From Chitinophaga sp. E66 (GTDB lineage: Bacteria > Bacteroidota > Bacteroidia > Chitinophagales > Chitinophagaceae), in the NCBI GenBank assembly GCA_019285755.1, contig CP079103.1, forward strand, positions 3,162,001 through 3,226,000: a stretch of DNA of 64,000 nt, in the 5' to 3' direction. Of the stretch, positions 1 through 10,152 are shown piece after piece (position 1 is the first letter of the stretch; the number at the start of each line of letters is the position of its first letter). The notes under the pieces are model-generated. The model worked only from the letters and a program-made list of their open reading frames with translations, did no database searches and was not told the DNA's origin. A program made the position numbers and the translations under genes.

Positions 1-419
1 CGGAACAAGGTTATGAACTGACCAAAGCCCTCACGGATAACACCCGCATACATGCGCCGGCAGACGGCATTATTTCGTCGCTGGTAATCCACCAGGGCGA
101 GATCGTCAGCATCGGCTACCCCATGATGACCCTGCAAAAGAACCTGTCATATTTCATCCGGTTCAATATCCGGCAGGATAAAGCCGCGGCTTATCCCCTT
201 GCCGCCAAAGCCCGTGTCAAAGTACCCGGCTGCGATCCGGAGACGTTCGAGGTGCAGGTGACATCCGTATCGCCCTCGCTGGAGTTCGCTAACTGGGTGC
301 CCACCAAAGAAAAGGGAGCCTTTGAACTGCGTACGTTTACCATAGAGATGAAACCCGTCAACGTCACCGGCATACAGGGCCTCCGGCCTGGTATGACCGC
401 ATCTTTGATCACGCCATGA
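1..419 (+). CDS. HlyD-family periplasmic adaptor, C-terminal part
   Basis: C-terminal part of a membrane-fusion (periplasmic adaptor) protein that links an inner-membrane pump to an outer-membrane channel; the N-terminus lies before the window. The reading frame is open from base 3. Residues near the start (IHAPADGIISSLVIHQGEIV) are the second half of the biotinyl-lipoyl-like domain. A beta-barrel region follows, ending in GLRPGMTASL, which is typical of HlyD/EmrA-type adaptors. Its stop codon overlaps the start of the next gene in an ATGA arrangement at 416-419, so it is translationally coupled to the ABC-2 permeases and MFS protein downstream. Family assignment is firm; the substrate is not visible. 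Confidence 0.85.
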   Translation, partial: EQGYELTKALTDNTRIHAPADGIISSLVIHQGEIVSIGYPMMTLQKNLSYFIRFNIRQDKAAAYPLAAKARVKVPGCDPETFEVQVTSVSPSLEFANWVPTKEKGAFELRTFTIEMKPVNVTGIQGLRPGMTASLITP

Positions 420-1594
420 TCCGCGCCATCGCACAGATCGCCGTCCGGGAATGGAAACGCATCCTCACACGGAAAGACCACTACATCGTGCTGCTCGTGC
501 TGCCCGCGTTCCTGTTCTTCTTCTACGCCCTCATCTTTGACAAGCAACAGGCGGAAGATCTCCCCGTCGCCATTTGGGACGACGACCGCTCCCCGTTTCC
601 CGACAGATCACTTTCCTGCTCGAACAAACCGCCAGCATTCATATCACGCGGTCCGTTTACAGTGAAACGGAATTACGGCAGCTCATGCAGGAAAAGAAGA
701 TCATCGGCGCCGTGCATTTTCCGAAGAACATGGAGAAGGACATCAAAAGCAGGCACCCGGTGAAAGTGGCCGTTTATACCAACGCTTCGGCGCTCATTCC
801 CAGTAAGCTGGTGTATAAAGACGCTTCCACCGTCATCATAACGGCCGGATCCGGCGTCAACCTCCAAAGTTCATGAAAACGGGCATGACGCAAGGCAAGG
901 CCATGGCGTTGATCATGCCCGTCAACCTGCAGCTGTTCACGCTATACAATCCCACGTACAACTACCAGACCTACCTCGTTCCCGGCCTCGTGACCGTGGC
1001 CATGATGATGATGATCATTATGGTCTGCGTGCTGATGTTCAACAAAGAATGGGAAGAAGGCACGGTTAGCGAACTGGCTGAGATGGGACGGGGCAACGCG
1101 GGGATCATATTCACCGGCAAGACGCTGGCGCACCTCACCGCTTCGTGGATCAATTTCGCGCTGGTATTCGGGATCATCTTCCCGATCTTCTCCATGTACC
1201 ATCCCGGCACCTGGTGGAGCCTGTTCGTGATGTTCAACCTCATGTCGCTCGCGTGTATCGGGATCGGCGCCATGGTGTCTGTACTGATGCTGGACGTGAT
1301 GCTGGCACTGGACTTCGGCATCTTTTACACCTCGCCCGCATTCGTGTTCAGCGGCTTTACCTTCCCCGCTGGGGCATGCCCTGGTACGATCAGTACTACG
1401 CGGCCATCATGCCTTATACGCCTTTCCTGGATGCCTTTTTCAAACTGTATTTCATGGAGCTGCCCCTGCGGTATGCGGGGCCGGAAGCCCTGCGGCTCCT
1501 GTTGTTCATAGGGTTTACATTCTTCATCGCCGTGTTCTTCCTGCAGAAACGGCTGCAAAAAATACCACATGCTGCTCCGCTTGCTGCTTCGTGA
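416..1594 (+). CDS. ABC-2 type transporter permease (first of pair), frameshifted
   Basis: Inner-membrane permease of the ABC-2 / YhhJ-YbhR type. It starts with a cytoplasmic segment (REWKRILTRKDHY), a first membrane helix (VLLVLPAFLFFFYALIF), a large extracytoplasmic domain, and then a C-terminal helix bundle from about 960. An intact chain of about 392 residues is recovered only by joining three frames. The frame changes lie near 598 (C5 read as C4), near 868 (A4 read as A3) and near 1369 (C5 read as C4), all consistent with single missing bases. The start overlaps the adaptor stop, and the end overlaps the next permease by 26 bases. No ATP-binding subunit is present in the window, so it is either encoded upstream or the pump is atypical. 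Family call secure, substrate unknown. Confidence 0.8.
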
Positions 1595-2728
1595 AGTGAA
1601 AAGAGTGGCGGCAGACCACAGCCTCATCCTGACGCTGCTGCTGGCGCCGCTGGTGTACGTATTCTTCTACGGCAGTATTTATCAATACAAGGCCGAGGAG
1701 GAAGTCCCCATCGCGGTGGTGGACGAAGACCGTACCGGCCTCTCCCAAACGCTGATCACGCAGATCGATAACTCCCAGATGGTAGACGTAGCCCTGCGCA
1801 CCACGCTGGAAGGCGCAAAGGAAAGCATGTACCGCGGCCATACGCAGGGATTCCTGTATATCGAAAAAGGAATGGAACAAAAGGTGATGTCGCTCCAACA
1901 GGCGGATATGGTCCTGGCCGTGAACGCCGCGCGGTTCCTGCCCTCCAGCGAAGTGGCGGGAGCGATCACGCAGATCGGCCTGACCGTTGGCGCGGGCGTA
2001 CGGCTGCAGTATTTGCAGAAACAAGGGATGAATACGGAGTCCAGCATGCAGGAAGTAATGCCCGTGAACATCGACTACCGGCCTATGTTTAACAGTCGTT
2101 CCGACTACGGCACGTTCCTGCTGCCGGGATTAATCGCCATGATCCTTCAGCAAACCCTGCTCATCGGCCTGGCAGGCGGCTCCGCGGCGGAGCGGCAGCG
2201 CGGGTCGGTGCATGAATGGCTGCAAACGGCCGGCGGCAACGCCTCGGTCGCGTTGTGGGGAAAGGGCTGTTTTACTTCCTACTCTTTTGCGCCTACGCCT
2301 ATTTCTTCCTCACCGTCAACTTCCGGGTGCTGGAATTACAAATACTGGGCAGCGGATGGGAACTGGCCTTCATCACCGTGATATTCCTGCTGTCGCTCAT
2401 CCCCATGGGCATATTCACCGGCCTGCTGTTCAAATCGCAACTGCTGGCCACGCAGCTCATGGTCTTCTCCACCTATCCCATTTTCCTTATTACCGGCTAT
2501 AGCTGGCCCCTTTCGGAGATGCCCCCATTCATCAAGGCGGTTTCCTATATGTTGCCCATAACGCCCTTCCTGGGACTGTACCAGGGCATCGTGCAGCAGG
2601 GCGCCACCATTACCGACAGGCTGCCCGACCTGTATCATTTACTCGGCCTCTGGTGTTTCTATACCGCCATCTGCCTCTGGAAGATGCGCTCCGTCGAAAA
2701 ACATAACCCCGTCGCCCATGCGGTCTAA
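1569..2728 (+). CDS. ABC-2 type transporter permease (second of pair), frameshifted
   Basis: Paralogue of the preceding permease with the same architecture: N-terminal REVKRVAADHS, first helix LILTLLLAPLVYVFFYGSIY, a periplasmic domain with IAVVDEDRTGLSQTL, and five to six C-terminal helices. One frame change near 2250 splits it and behaves like a one-base deletion; joined it gives about 386 residues, normal for the family. It overlaps the previous gene by 26 bases and the following MFS gene by 11, a tightly packed operon. Two different permeases probably form a heterodimer. Exact cargo cannot be inferred; multidrug or lipid-like export is the usual role. Confidence 0.8.
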
Positions 2729-4131
2729 AGGCGGCATACTCGTTACGCTCATGCTGGGGACCATCATGGCCTCGCTGGACAGCTCCATCGTCAACATTTC
2801 GCTCCCCATCATGCAGGAGCAGTTCGGCAGCCGGATGGACGAAGTGCAATGGGTCGTAACCGCATATATGATGGCGTTCTCCGTGTTCATGCCGCTGACC
2901 AACTGGCTGAAGAACCGCATCGGCTTCTTTAACCTTTACGTGGCCAGTCTTTCCATATTCACGGTCGGCTCGCTGTTATGCAGTTTGTCGGATTCGCTGG
3001 AAGGGCTCGTTGCCAGCCGCGTGGTGCAGGCCATCGGTGGCGGCGCATTGCAGCCAACGGTACTGGCCATGCTGACCTATATCTTCCCGCCGGAAATCCG
3101 GGGAAGATGATGGGCTGGTGGGGATTCGGCGTGGTGATAGGGCCGGCACTGGGGCCCACCCTGGGCGGGATACTGACCGAGCGCCTGGGCTGGCCGTCTA
3201 TCTTCTGGATCAATGTGCCCATCGGCATCATCACGTTGGTCATGTGCTTCATCTACCTGGGTTTCATGCGCGACCAGGAAAAAACGAAGCAGCGGTTCGA
3301 TACCCTTGGGTTTATGCTGTTGACTACTTTCCTGGTGACCCTGCAGTTAGGTATCTCCCGGCTGGAAAAGGACAGCAGCACGCTGTATGGCTTTATCCTC
3401 TACTTCTCCGCGGCGGTGCTGTCGCTCGTGTTTTTCATATTATGGGAAAGGAACCGGCGTGACGGGATCTATGATATCCGCATCTTCCGCAACTGGCCGT
3501 TCGTTTCAGCGTTGATGGTGACCGCCGTGCGATCGGCGGCTTTGTTTGGCGGGGTGTTCCTCCTGCCCTTCCTCCTGCAGCGGCATATGCATTTTCCGAA
3601 ATGACCGCCGGCCTGCTGCTCCTCCCCGCCTCCGTGACGCTGGCCATGATGATGCCCCTGGCCGGGAACTGGGTAGATCATCATAGCCCCAGGGGCATTG
3701 CCATCACAGGCCTGTTGCTTTTATCGGTGACCATGGTATTGTTTGGCCGGATGGACGTGGGCAGCAGCGTGACCTTCATCGTCATCACCATGCTCATCCG
3801 CGGCCTTGGATTAGGCTGCCTGATGACGCCGGTTACCGTGGCCACGGTGAATGCCGTGCCGCGGCCCCTCATCACACAGGCTTCTTCCCTCAACAACCTC
3901 GTGCTGCAGGTAGCGGGCGCCACCGGCGTGGCGGTCTTGTCGGTCGTGCACCAACAGGTGGGCGATCACTTCCTGGGGCGCGGATATAGCGAACAAACGG
4001 CGGAGCACCTGGCTTTGCAGTACAGTTTCAGCGTGTCAGCGGCCTTGCTGATCGTCGCGATAATCCCTGCCTTATTTATTTCCAACCGCCGTGCGCAGAA
4101 GCATGAAGGGGCAACGGCAAAAATTGCGTAA
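2718..4131 (+). CDS. DHA2-family MFS drug transporter (EmrB/QacA type), frameshifted
   Basis: Fourteen-helix major facilitator of the DHA2 (EmrB/QacA) family, a proton-driven efflux pump. Visible hallmarks are the first-helix motif [14 protein letters not shown], the motif A region [11 protein letters not shown], and motif C in [18 protein letters not shown]. Two one-base losses split it: near 3103 (G5 read as G4) and near 3596 (T5 read as T4). The repaired chain is about 471 residues. It starts inside the end of the second ABC-2 permease. Pairing with a HlyD adaptor would be EmrAB-like, but here the same operon also holds ABC permeases, so the adaptor may serve either pump. Confidence 0.85.
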
Positions 4132-4139
4132 TTTGGCGC

Positions 4140-4964
4140 ATGCAGAAGAAACCAGGACCAATCGGGGTGTTTGATTCGGGATATGGCGGGCTTACCGTCT
4201 TGAAAGAAATCGTAAAGACCCTGCCGGAATATGACTACATCTACCTGGGCGACAATGGCCGCGCCCCTACGGCGGCCGGTCCTACGAAACAGTTTACCAT
4301 TACACCCTCGAATGCGTGCAGCATTTGTTCCGCATGGGCTGCCACCTGGTGGTGCTCGCCTGCAACACGGCGTCTGCCAAGGCGCTGCGCACCATCCAGC
4401 AGAACGATCTGCCGAAAATCGATCCGGAGCGGAGGGTGCTGGGGATTATTCGTCCAACCACCGAGATCGTAGGCGATTACTCGCGCAGCCGGAACGTGGG
4501 TATCTTCGGCACGGCGGGCACCGTCAACTCCCAGAGTTATCCTATCGAGATCGAGAAGTTCTTCCCGGATATCACCGTGTACCAGCAGGCCTGCCCCATG
4601 TGGGTGCCGTTGGTGGAAAACGCGGAATACGAAAGCGAAGGCGCGGATTTCTTTATTAAGAAATACATCCGGCAGCTGATGGTGCAGTCGGAAGACATCG
4701 ACACCATTGTGCTGGGCTGCACCCATTACCCCTTGCTGGCCGATAAGATTAGACAATACCTTCCGGGGATGTGACGTTGCTGTCGCAGGGCACGATCGCC
4801 GCGGCAAGCCTGGCCGGTTACCTGGACCGGCATCCGGAAATAAAGGAGAAATGCAGTACGGGGGAACGCGTACTTTCTATACGACAGACGATACCCAGAC
4901 GTTCGACCGGCAGGCGGGGATATTTTTCGAGCACCCGGTAGAGAGCCGTCATCTCGTATTGTAG
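4140..4964 (+). CDS. murI: Glutamate racemase, frameshifted
   Basis: Converts L-glutamate to D-glutamate for peptidoglycan synthesis. The N-terminus ([17 protein letters not shown]) and the two catalytic cysteine motifs [11 protein letters not shown] and LGCTHYPLL are present, and the C-terminus ([16 protein letters not shown]) is also typical. The gene is read in four segments. The breaks near 4266 (C5 to C4), 4768 (G5 to G4) and 4861 (G6 to G5) are each repaired by adding one base. Because murI is normally essential, three independent breaks point to sequence error rather than a pseudogene. It starts 8 bases after the MFS stop. Repaired length is about 275 residues, normal for the family. 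Confidence 0.9.
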
Positions 4965-5020
4965 GGTTGCAAAAATCCGTACATTGGACGTAGTACTTTT
5001 CATCTAAATTCTATTCGACT

Positions 5021-5536
5021 ATGCTAAGTAAATCCATTCAGGAAGCGTTGAACAAACAGGTGGCGCTGGAAGCGGCGTCTTCGCAGGCGTATCTGGCGAT
5101 GGCTTCCTGGGCCGATATCCAACCGGGCCTGCAGGGTGTTGCCGACTTTTTCTACCAGCAATCCGACGAAGAAAGGGTGCATATGCTGAAACTCTTAAAG
5201 TTCGTCAATGAGCGCGGCGGATTTGGCGTGGTACCGGAACTGAAGCAGCCGATCATTACCTTCCTGTCGCTCAAGCGCGCGTTCGAGGAATTCCTCACGC
5301 ATGAGATCAAGGTATCCGAAAGCATTAACGACCTGGTGCACCAGGCGCTGCAGGAGAAAGACTATGCCACGCACAACTTCCTTCAATGGTATGTATCCGA
5401 GCAGATCGAAGAGGAAAGACTGGCCCGTACGCTGAACGATAAGCTGGAGCTTATCGGCGAAGATAAGAGCGGTCTCTACCTGTTCGACCGCGATATTCTG
5501 AACTACCGTGCCCAGGTTGCCCGGGGCGGTAAATAG
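5021..5536 (+). CDS. ftnA: Non-haem ferritin
   Basis: Iron-storage ferritin of 171 residues, intact. It forms a 24-subunit shell with a ferroxidase centre. The four-helix bundle carries the expected metal ligands: Glu in ALEAASSQAYLAM, the EERVHML motif of helix B, and the later Glu residues in SEQIEEERLA. It starts about 56 bases after murI and is followed by a strong hairpin terminator. Likely monocistronic or the last gene of the murI unit. The C-terminal GGK tail is short, as usual in bacterial ferritins. Confident family assignment. Confidence 0.95.
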   Translation: MLSKSIQEALNKQVALEAASSQAYLAMASWADIQPGLQGVADFFYQQSDEERVHMLKLLKFVNERGGFGVVPELKQPIITFLSLKRAFEEFLTHEIKVSESINDLVHQALQEKDYATHNFLQWYVSEQIEEERLARTLNDKLELIGEDKSGLYLFDRDILNYRAQVARGGK

Positions 5537-5559
5537 GGAGCACATAAAATCATGATCCG

Positions 5560-5587
5560 GACCGGCGCCATGCCGGTCTTTTTTTTT
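5560..5587 (+). terminator. Rho-independent terminator after ferritin
   Basis: Seven-base stem GACCGGC (5560-5566) pairing with GCCGGTC (5572-5578), followed directly by a run of nine T residues. Sits 24 bases after the ferritin stop. Confidence 0.85.
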
Positions 5588-5604
5588 GCCCTGTAGGAAA
5601 TAAA

Positions 5605-5626
5605 AAACCACGCAGATGCGTGGTTT
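5605..5626 (-). terminator. Terminator for the minus-strand ChrB-AraC gene
   Basis: Perfect ten-base stem AAACCACGCA / TGCGTGGTTT with a two-base loop. On the minus strand it is followed by a T-rich run. It lies between the convergent ferritin and regulator genes. Confidence 0.7.
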
Positions 5627-5705
5627 CATGCGCTAACTAAGTCGCGGTAGACTGTCAACTTAGATGCCGGACAGTGATGTTTATAAATTTCATGCAAACG
5701 TTTTC

Positions 5706-6595
5706 TTAATCTTCATCATCTTCATTGACGGCATCGGCTGCCATTTCGCGGTTCTTCATGGCGCGGATGGTTTTCATGTGGCCGGTGGGTGTTTTGCCGT
5801 AGTGTTTGGTAAAGATGCGGGAGAAGTGCGTTTGGTCGGAGAAGCCCGTCATATAAGCGATCTCGATGAGCGTGTATCTTTCTTCTTCCATGAGCTCCAG
5901 GGCTTTCTCGATGCGTTTCTTGCGGATGTATTCGCCGAAGGTGAGGTCTTCGAAGTCGCGCGAGAACTCTTCGTTCAGGTACATGGGATTGGCGTTGAGG
6001 CGGCGGGACAGTTCTTCGAGGCTCAGGGAGAGGTTGGTATCTACCTGGTCCTGCACGACTTCGCCGATCTCCAGTACCCACCGCGGCTTGGTGGCGCGGT
6101 CGGAGTATTTTTGGTCACGAATCTGTGGAAGACTTCCATGAGGGCTTGTTGGGAGTATTCGGGCGTCTGGCCGAGACCGGGAGATTACTGGCCCAGGCGT
6201 ACATGGCATCGAAATAGATGATGCCCTGGCGGGTCAGTTCTTCTCCGGGGAAAGTTGGCGGCGAGCCCATCCGCGATGGCCCTGAAACCGGCTGCCTGCG
6301 GCAAGGGGTCCGGCTTGTTCAGGGCGATGCTTTTTACGATGGGAGCCATTACGTCCAGCGCGGGATCCGCGATCGGATGCTTGCGCAGGAAGAGGGCAAA
6401 CAGGCATTGATCCTTATATACGAAATAGTCTGTGCCGGCATCGTCATAAGCGATGGCCTGTTCATGCTTGCCGACCCAATAAACGCGGTGCTCCGGGACG
6501 AAGCGGATCTCGGCTTCGGGATCAATAAACTTGCGAATCAGCCAGACACAGGCGATACGGTCCAGCTTTGGATTTTCTCGGGTGACCCATTTCAT
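5706..6595 (-). CDS. Probable ChrB-like / AraC fusion regulator, frameshifted
   Basis: Starting at 6595, the N-terminal half resembles the ChrB chromate-resistance domain: MKWVTRENPKLDRIACVWLI, then RKFIDPEAEIRFVP, and near 6220 the motif IIYFDAMYAWA, which corresponds to the conserved end of ChrB. After a linker with LGQTPEYSQQALMEVFHRF comes an AraC-type double helix-turn-helix (LSLEELSRRLNANPMYLNEE and IAYMTGFSDQTHFSRIFTKH). Frames change near 6250 (probably two C lost), near 6178 (C3 for C4) and near 6109 (A5 for A6). After repair one chain of about 297 residues runs through both domains, and no separate start for the AraC part is visible. Alternative: two overlapping genes. The fusion reading is inferred, the domain calls are firm. 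Confidence 0.7.
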
Positions 6596-7111
6596 AATTA
6601 GACGCGGTTTATGATATGATTTGAATATGGTTATTGAGTAGAAAATGGAACTTTTCAGGCAGAAACCCTGTTAACCGATTCCTAATCGGCTAAATTCATC
6701 CCCGAACCCGCTATGATACGGCAATTGCGCCCCTTCATGTCATTGGAACACAATCCCACGCAGGGCAATTCTTCAAAATAAATTTGGGAATGCCGGAATA
6801 ATTTTATTATTTGGCTTAAAATGCAAACGATTGCACTTTTATGGTGCAAACGATTGCACTTAGACAGGACTCAACCAAAATTACACGTTATCTAAAATGC
6901 TAAAATAGTACCAGGACAGCTGAATTCCATACCATGTTGTGACGATCTCCGGCAAAGCGTTATGAAAAAACATCCAACTCGGCGGTAAGATCCATTCGTT
7001 CCACAGGAAAAGAAGCTTTTGTCAGAAATCTATGAAATATTCGCCGGTACTGCGTTCCGGCCTAATCGCCATACAATGCTAATCACAATCACCAGTCAAA
7101 ACTGATTATTG
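6596..7111. other. Long intergenic regulatory region upstream of the double SusCD operon
   Basis: 516 bases without a gene, between the divergent ChrB-AraC regulator and SusC. It contains a short hairpin (CCGATTCCTAATCGG near 6675), a possible minus-seven element TAAATTTG at 6779-6786 without a clear TTTG partner, and two tandem LacI-type operators (listed separately). No RNA gene recognised. Confidence 0.6.
6822..6861. promoter_or_regulatory. Two tandem LacI-family-type operators
   Basis: The sequence TGCAAACGATTGCA occurs at 6822-6835 and again at 6845-6858; the exact repeat extends to 17 bases (ending CACTT). Centres are 23 bases apart, about two helical turns. Each copy fits the near-palindromic LacI/CcpA-type pattern with a central CG. 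It lies upstream of the SusC/SusD operon beginning at 7112. No LacI-family gene is present in the window, so the regulator must be elsewhere. Confidence 0.65.
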
Positions 7112-10100
7112 ATGAGAAAATTTCACGTTAGTAAGCTGCTGCTGCTGCCCGGCGCAAGCTTCCTGGCTGCCGGCCTCTGGGCCTTACCCGTCCAGGCCAC
7201 TCCCCTCCGGGCTCGCCCACAGCCGCCAGCGCCCCTGGGCCGCCATCAACGGCTCCGTCTCCGATGACTACGGCAAACCCATCGCCGGCGTCACCATTCA
7301 ACGAAAATCAGGCGCCGGTAAAACCATCTCAGATGCCGAAGGGCATTTCTCCATCGCCGCCGAACCCGGAGAAACCCTCGTCCTCTCCCATCCCGGATAC
7401 CGCCTCTCCGAAACCAGGATTCCCGCTTCCGGAGACGTTCACGTGCAACTGCTGCCCTCCCTGCAAGACAACGACTCCCTGTACCAAATCCTCTACGGCC
7501 AGCAACGCAAAGCGGTTTCCGTTCAGGCCATCTCACAGGTAGGCCAGCGCGACCTCAACCGCACCTTCTCCACCAGCCTCCATGGTATGCTCGCAGGAAG
7601 GCTTGCCGGATACAACGTCTCCTATGCTCCCGGCATCCCCGGCGATGAGACATTCTCGCCAACGCTCCGTGGACAGTCGCCCATGATCATGATAGACGGC
7701 AGCCCCGCGCGCAACATCACCAGCATCAACCCCGAACAGATCGAATCGGTGACGCTGCTGAAAGACGCGCTGGCCACCACCATGTACGGCATGCGCGCCT
7801 CCAACGGCGTGCTGCTCATCACCACCCGCAAGGGCGAGAAAACGAGCGGGCAGCGCATCTCCTTCACCGCAGGCGCCGGCATCTCGCAGATCCTGAAAAG
7901 CTACAAGCCCCTCAGTTCCTACGACTACGCCCGGCTCTACAACGAAGCCCTCGCCAACGACGGCCAGCCCGCCATTTACTCGCAACAGGACCTCGACCAT
8001 TACCGCAACGGCACCGACCCTTACGGTCACCCCAACGTAGACTGGCGCGATGAAGTCCTGAAGAAAAACGCCCTCACCCAACGGTACGACCTGAACATCT
8101 CCGGATCCCGCGGTAATGCGCGTTATTTCGTGGACCTGAACTATACCAACCAGGCCGGCCCATTCCAGACCGCGTCTTTCAATAAATACAATACCAACGC
8201 CGACATGCAGCGGTACCTGGTACGCTCAAACGTGGACGTTCAGATCAACCGCAGCATATCCGCCTCGCTGAACCTCCATGGCCGCATCCAGAACAACAAC
8301 GAGCCCGGCGGGTTCGGCCCCTCCATCATGCAGGGCCTCCTCAATACGCCGAACAACGCATACCCTGTCCTCAACCCGGACGGCTCCCTCGGCGGTAATC
8401 CCGCTTATCCGGACAACCTCTACGGCGAAACCGTAAGAAGCGGATACGCCAACCTCTATGCCCGCGAGATCAACGCCGAGCTGAACATCAAGGCAGACCT
8501 GGGCGACATCACCAAAGGCCTCTGGTTCCGCATAGGCGGATCTTTCTACACCAACTTCACCGAATACATCGTGCGCGTAAAGCAGAACGCCGTATACCAG
8601 CTGTATGTGGACCCCTCCAGCGGCGGCACTACCTACCTGAAAACGGGCGAAGACACAGACATGGGCAACGTCCGCGAATCCAGCAGCACCGAACGATTCT
8701 TCTACACAGACGCGCAACTGGGCTGGACGCGCGGCTTCGGCGACCACCACTTCAACGCCCTCGTTGGCATGAACTACGACAACCGCATCCTCGGTTCCCA
8801 GCTCCCGCAGTTCTTCCTCGGCGGCAACGCGCGCCTGCAATATGATTTCAGGAAAAATACCTCTTCGAGGCCGCCCTGGGCTACAACGGCACCAACCGCT
8901 ACCACCCGGACCGCCGCTATGCAGCATTCCCTGCGTTCGGGCTCGGCTGGAACATCGCCAAAGAAAGCTTCATCAACGCCCCTGGCTCAACATGCTGAAG
9001 CTGCGGGCCACCTACGGCCTCACCGGCAATGCCTTTAACGCCACCCGCACATCCGGCTCGGGCGAGTCGTATTTCGTGTATAACCAATACTACGTGAATG
9101 GCACCGGCTACAGCTTCGGGACTTCCCACTCCGCCGTAACGGGCGTACGGGAAGGGAGCCTGAACAATCCCTTCATCTCCTGGGAGAAAGCCCGCAAATT
9201 CAACGCAGGCGTGGATGTAGAACTGCTCGACGGCCGCCTTGCCTTCACCGCAGAATACTACAACGACCTTTACTACGACCTGCTGCAGGCCCGCGGCACC
9301 AATACTTCCCTGCTCGGCATCGGCTACCCGGAAGAAAACCTGGGCAAGCAACGCCGCAAAGGCATGGAGTTCACCGCCGCCTACCGCGGTACCGCCGGCA
9401 AGCTGAACTACTACGCATCCGGCAACATGGCCATCTATCATGGCGTGGAGGAGTTCTTAGACGAAACGGCCCGCCCTTACCCCTGGCTCTACCGCACCGG
9501 CAACTTCACCGGCATGAGCTATGGCTACCTGGCGGAAGGGCTTTTCCAGTCGGAAGAGGAGATCAACCGCAGCGCTTTGATCGATGGATACCGCCCGAAG
9601 CCGGGGATATCAAATACAAAGACCTCAATGGCGACAACCGCATCAATGCGTTCGACCAGACCCTCATCACCCCGAGAAGCCGCGCATCAATTACGGCCTG
9701 AACCTCGGCCTGGGCTGGAAAGGTTTTGACCTGGCCCTGCTGGTTCAAGGTATCGCCAATAAATACGACAACGTGCGCATGGCGGAGTTCCTCGACAATG
9801 GACAAGGCAACGCCTGGGAACACCACCTCGGCCGCTGGACGCCTGAAACGGCCGCTTCCGCCACCTATCCCCGCCTGACCGTAGGCACCAGCTTCAACAA
9901 CTCCCGCGCTTCCAGCTACTGGATCCGGAACACCTCCTACCTGCGGCTGCGCAATGCGGAACTGGGGTACACCTTGCCGGAGAATTTCACCCGCAGGCTT
10001 CGCCTCGCATCCGCCCGCTTCTTCCTCAACGGCACCAACCTGCTGACCTGGTCGAAGTTCAAAGATTCCGATCCGGAAAACCTGTTCGGTTCATTTCCGC

Positions 10101-10141
10101 CCTCACGCGTGATGTACGCTGGTATCAACATTAAACTCTAA
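7112..10141 (+). CDS. SusC/RagA-family TonB-dependent receptor 1, frameshifted
   Basis: Outer-membrane glycan importer; works with the SusD lipoprotein that follows 11 bases later. The start at 7112 gives a signal peptide (MRKFHVSKLLLLPGASFLAA). A carboxypeptidase-regulatory-like domain follows (GSVSDDYGKPIAGVTIQRKS), then the plug domain with LLKDALATTMYGMRASNGV, and a 22-strand barrel ending YAGINIKL. Several one-base breaks occur (near 7210, 8856, 8980, 9605, 9665); the one at 8856 is A6 read as A5 in a KKYLFE motif. Repaired length is about 1010 residues, normal for the family. The plug motif reads SPMIMIDGSPARNI, the usual SusC signature. Substrate unknown; no glycosidase gene adjoins it. 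Confidence 0.85.
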
Positions 10142-10152
10142 AGCGCATCCAC

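Noticed and set aside
4241..4807. Long minus-strand ORF across murI
   Set aside because: Antisense of murI, whose catalytic motifs are unmistakable on the plus strand.
5664..6221. Plus-strand 185-residue ORF opposite the AraC domain
   Set aside because: It mirrors the AraC coding frame on the other strand; the composition is typical of an antisense shadow.
6675..6689. Short hairpin CCGATTCCTAATCGG as a terminator
   Set aside because: No T-run on either side and no gene ending nearby, so not reported as a terminator.
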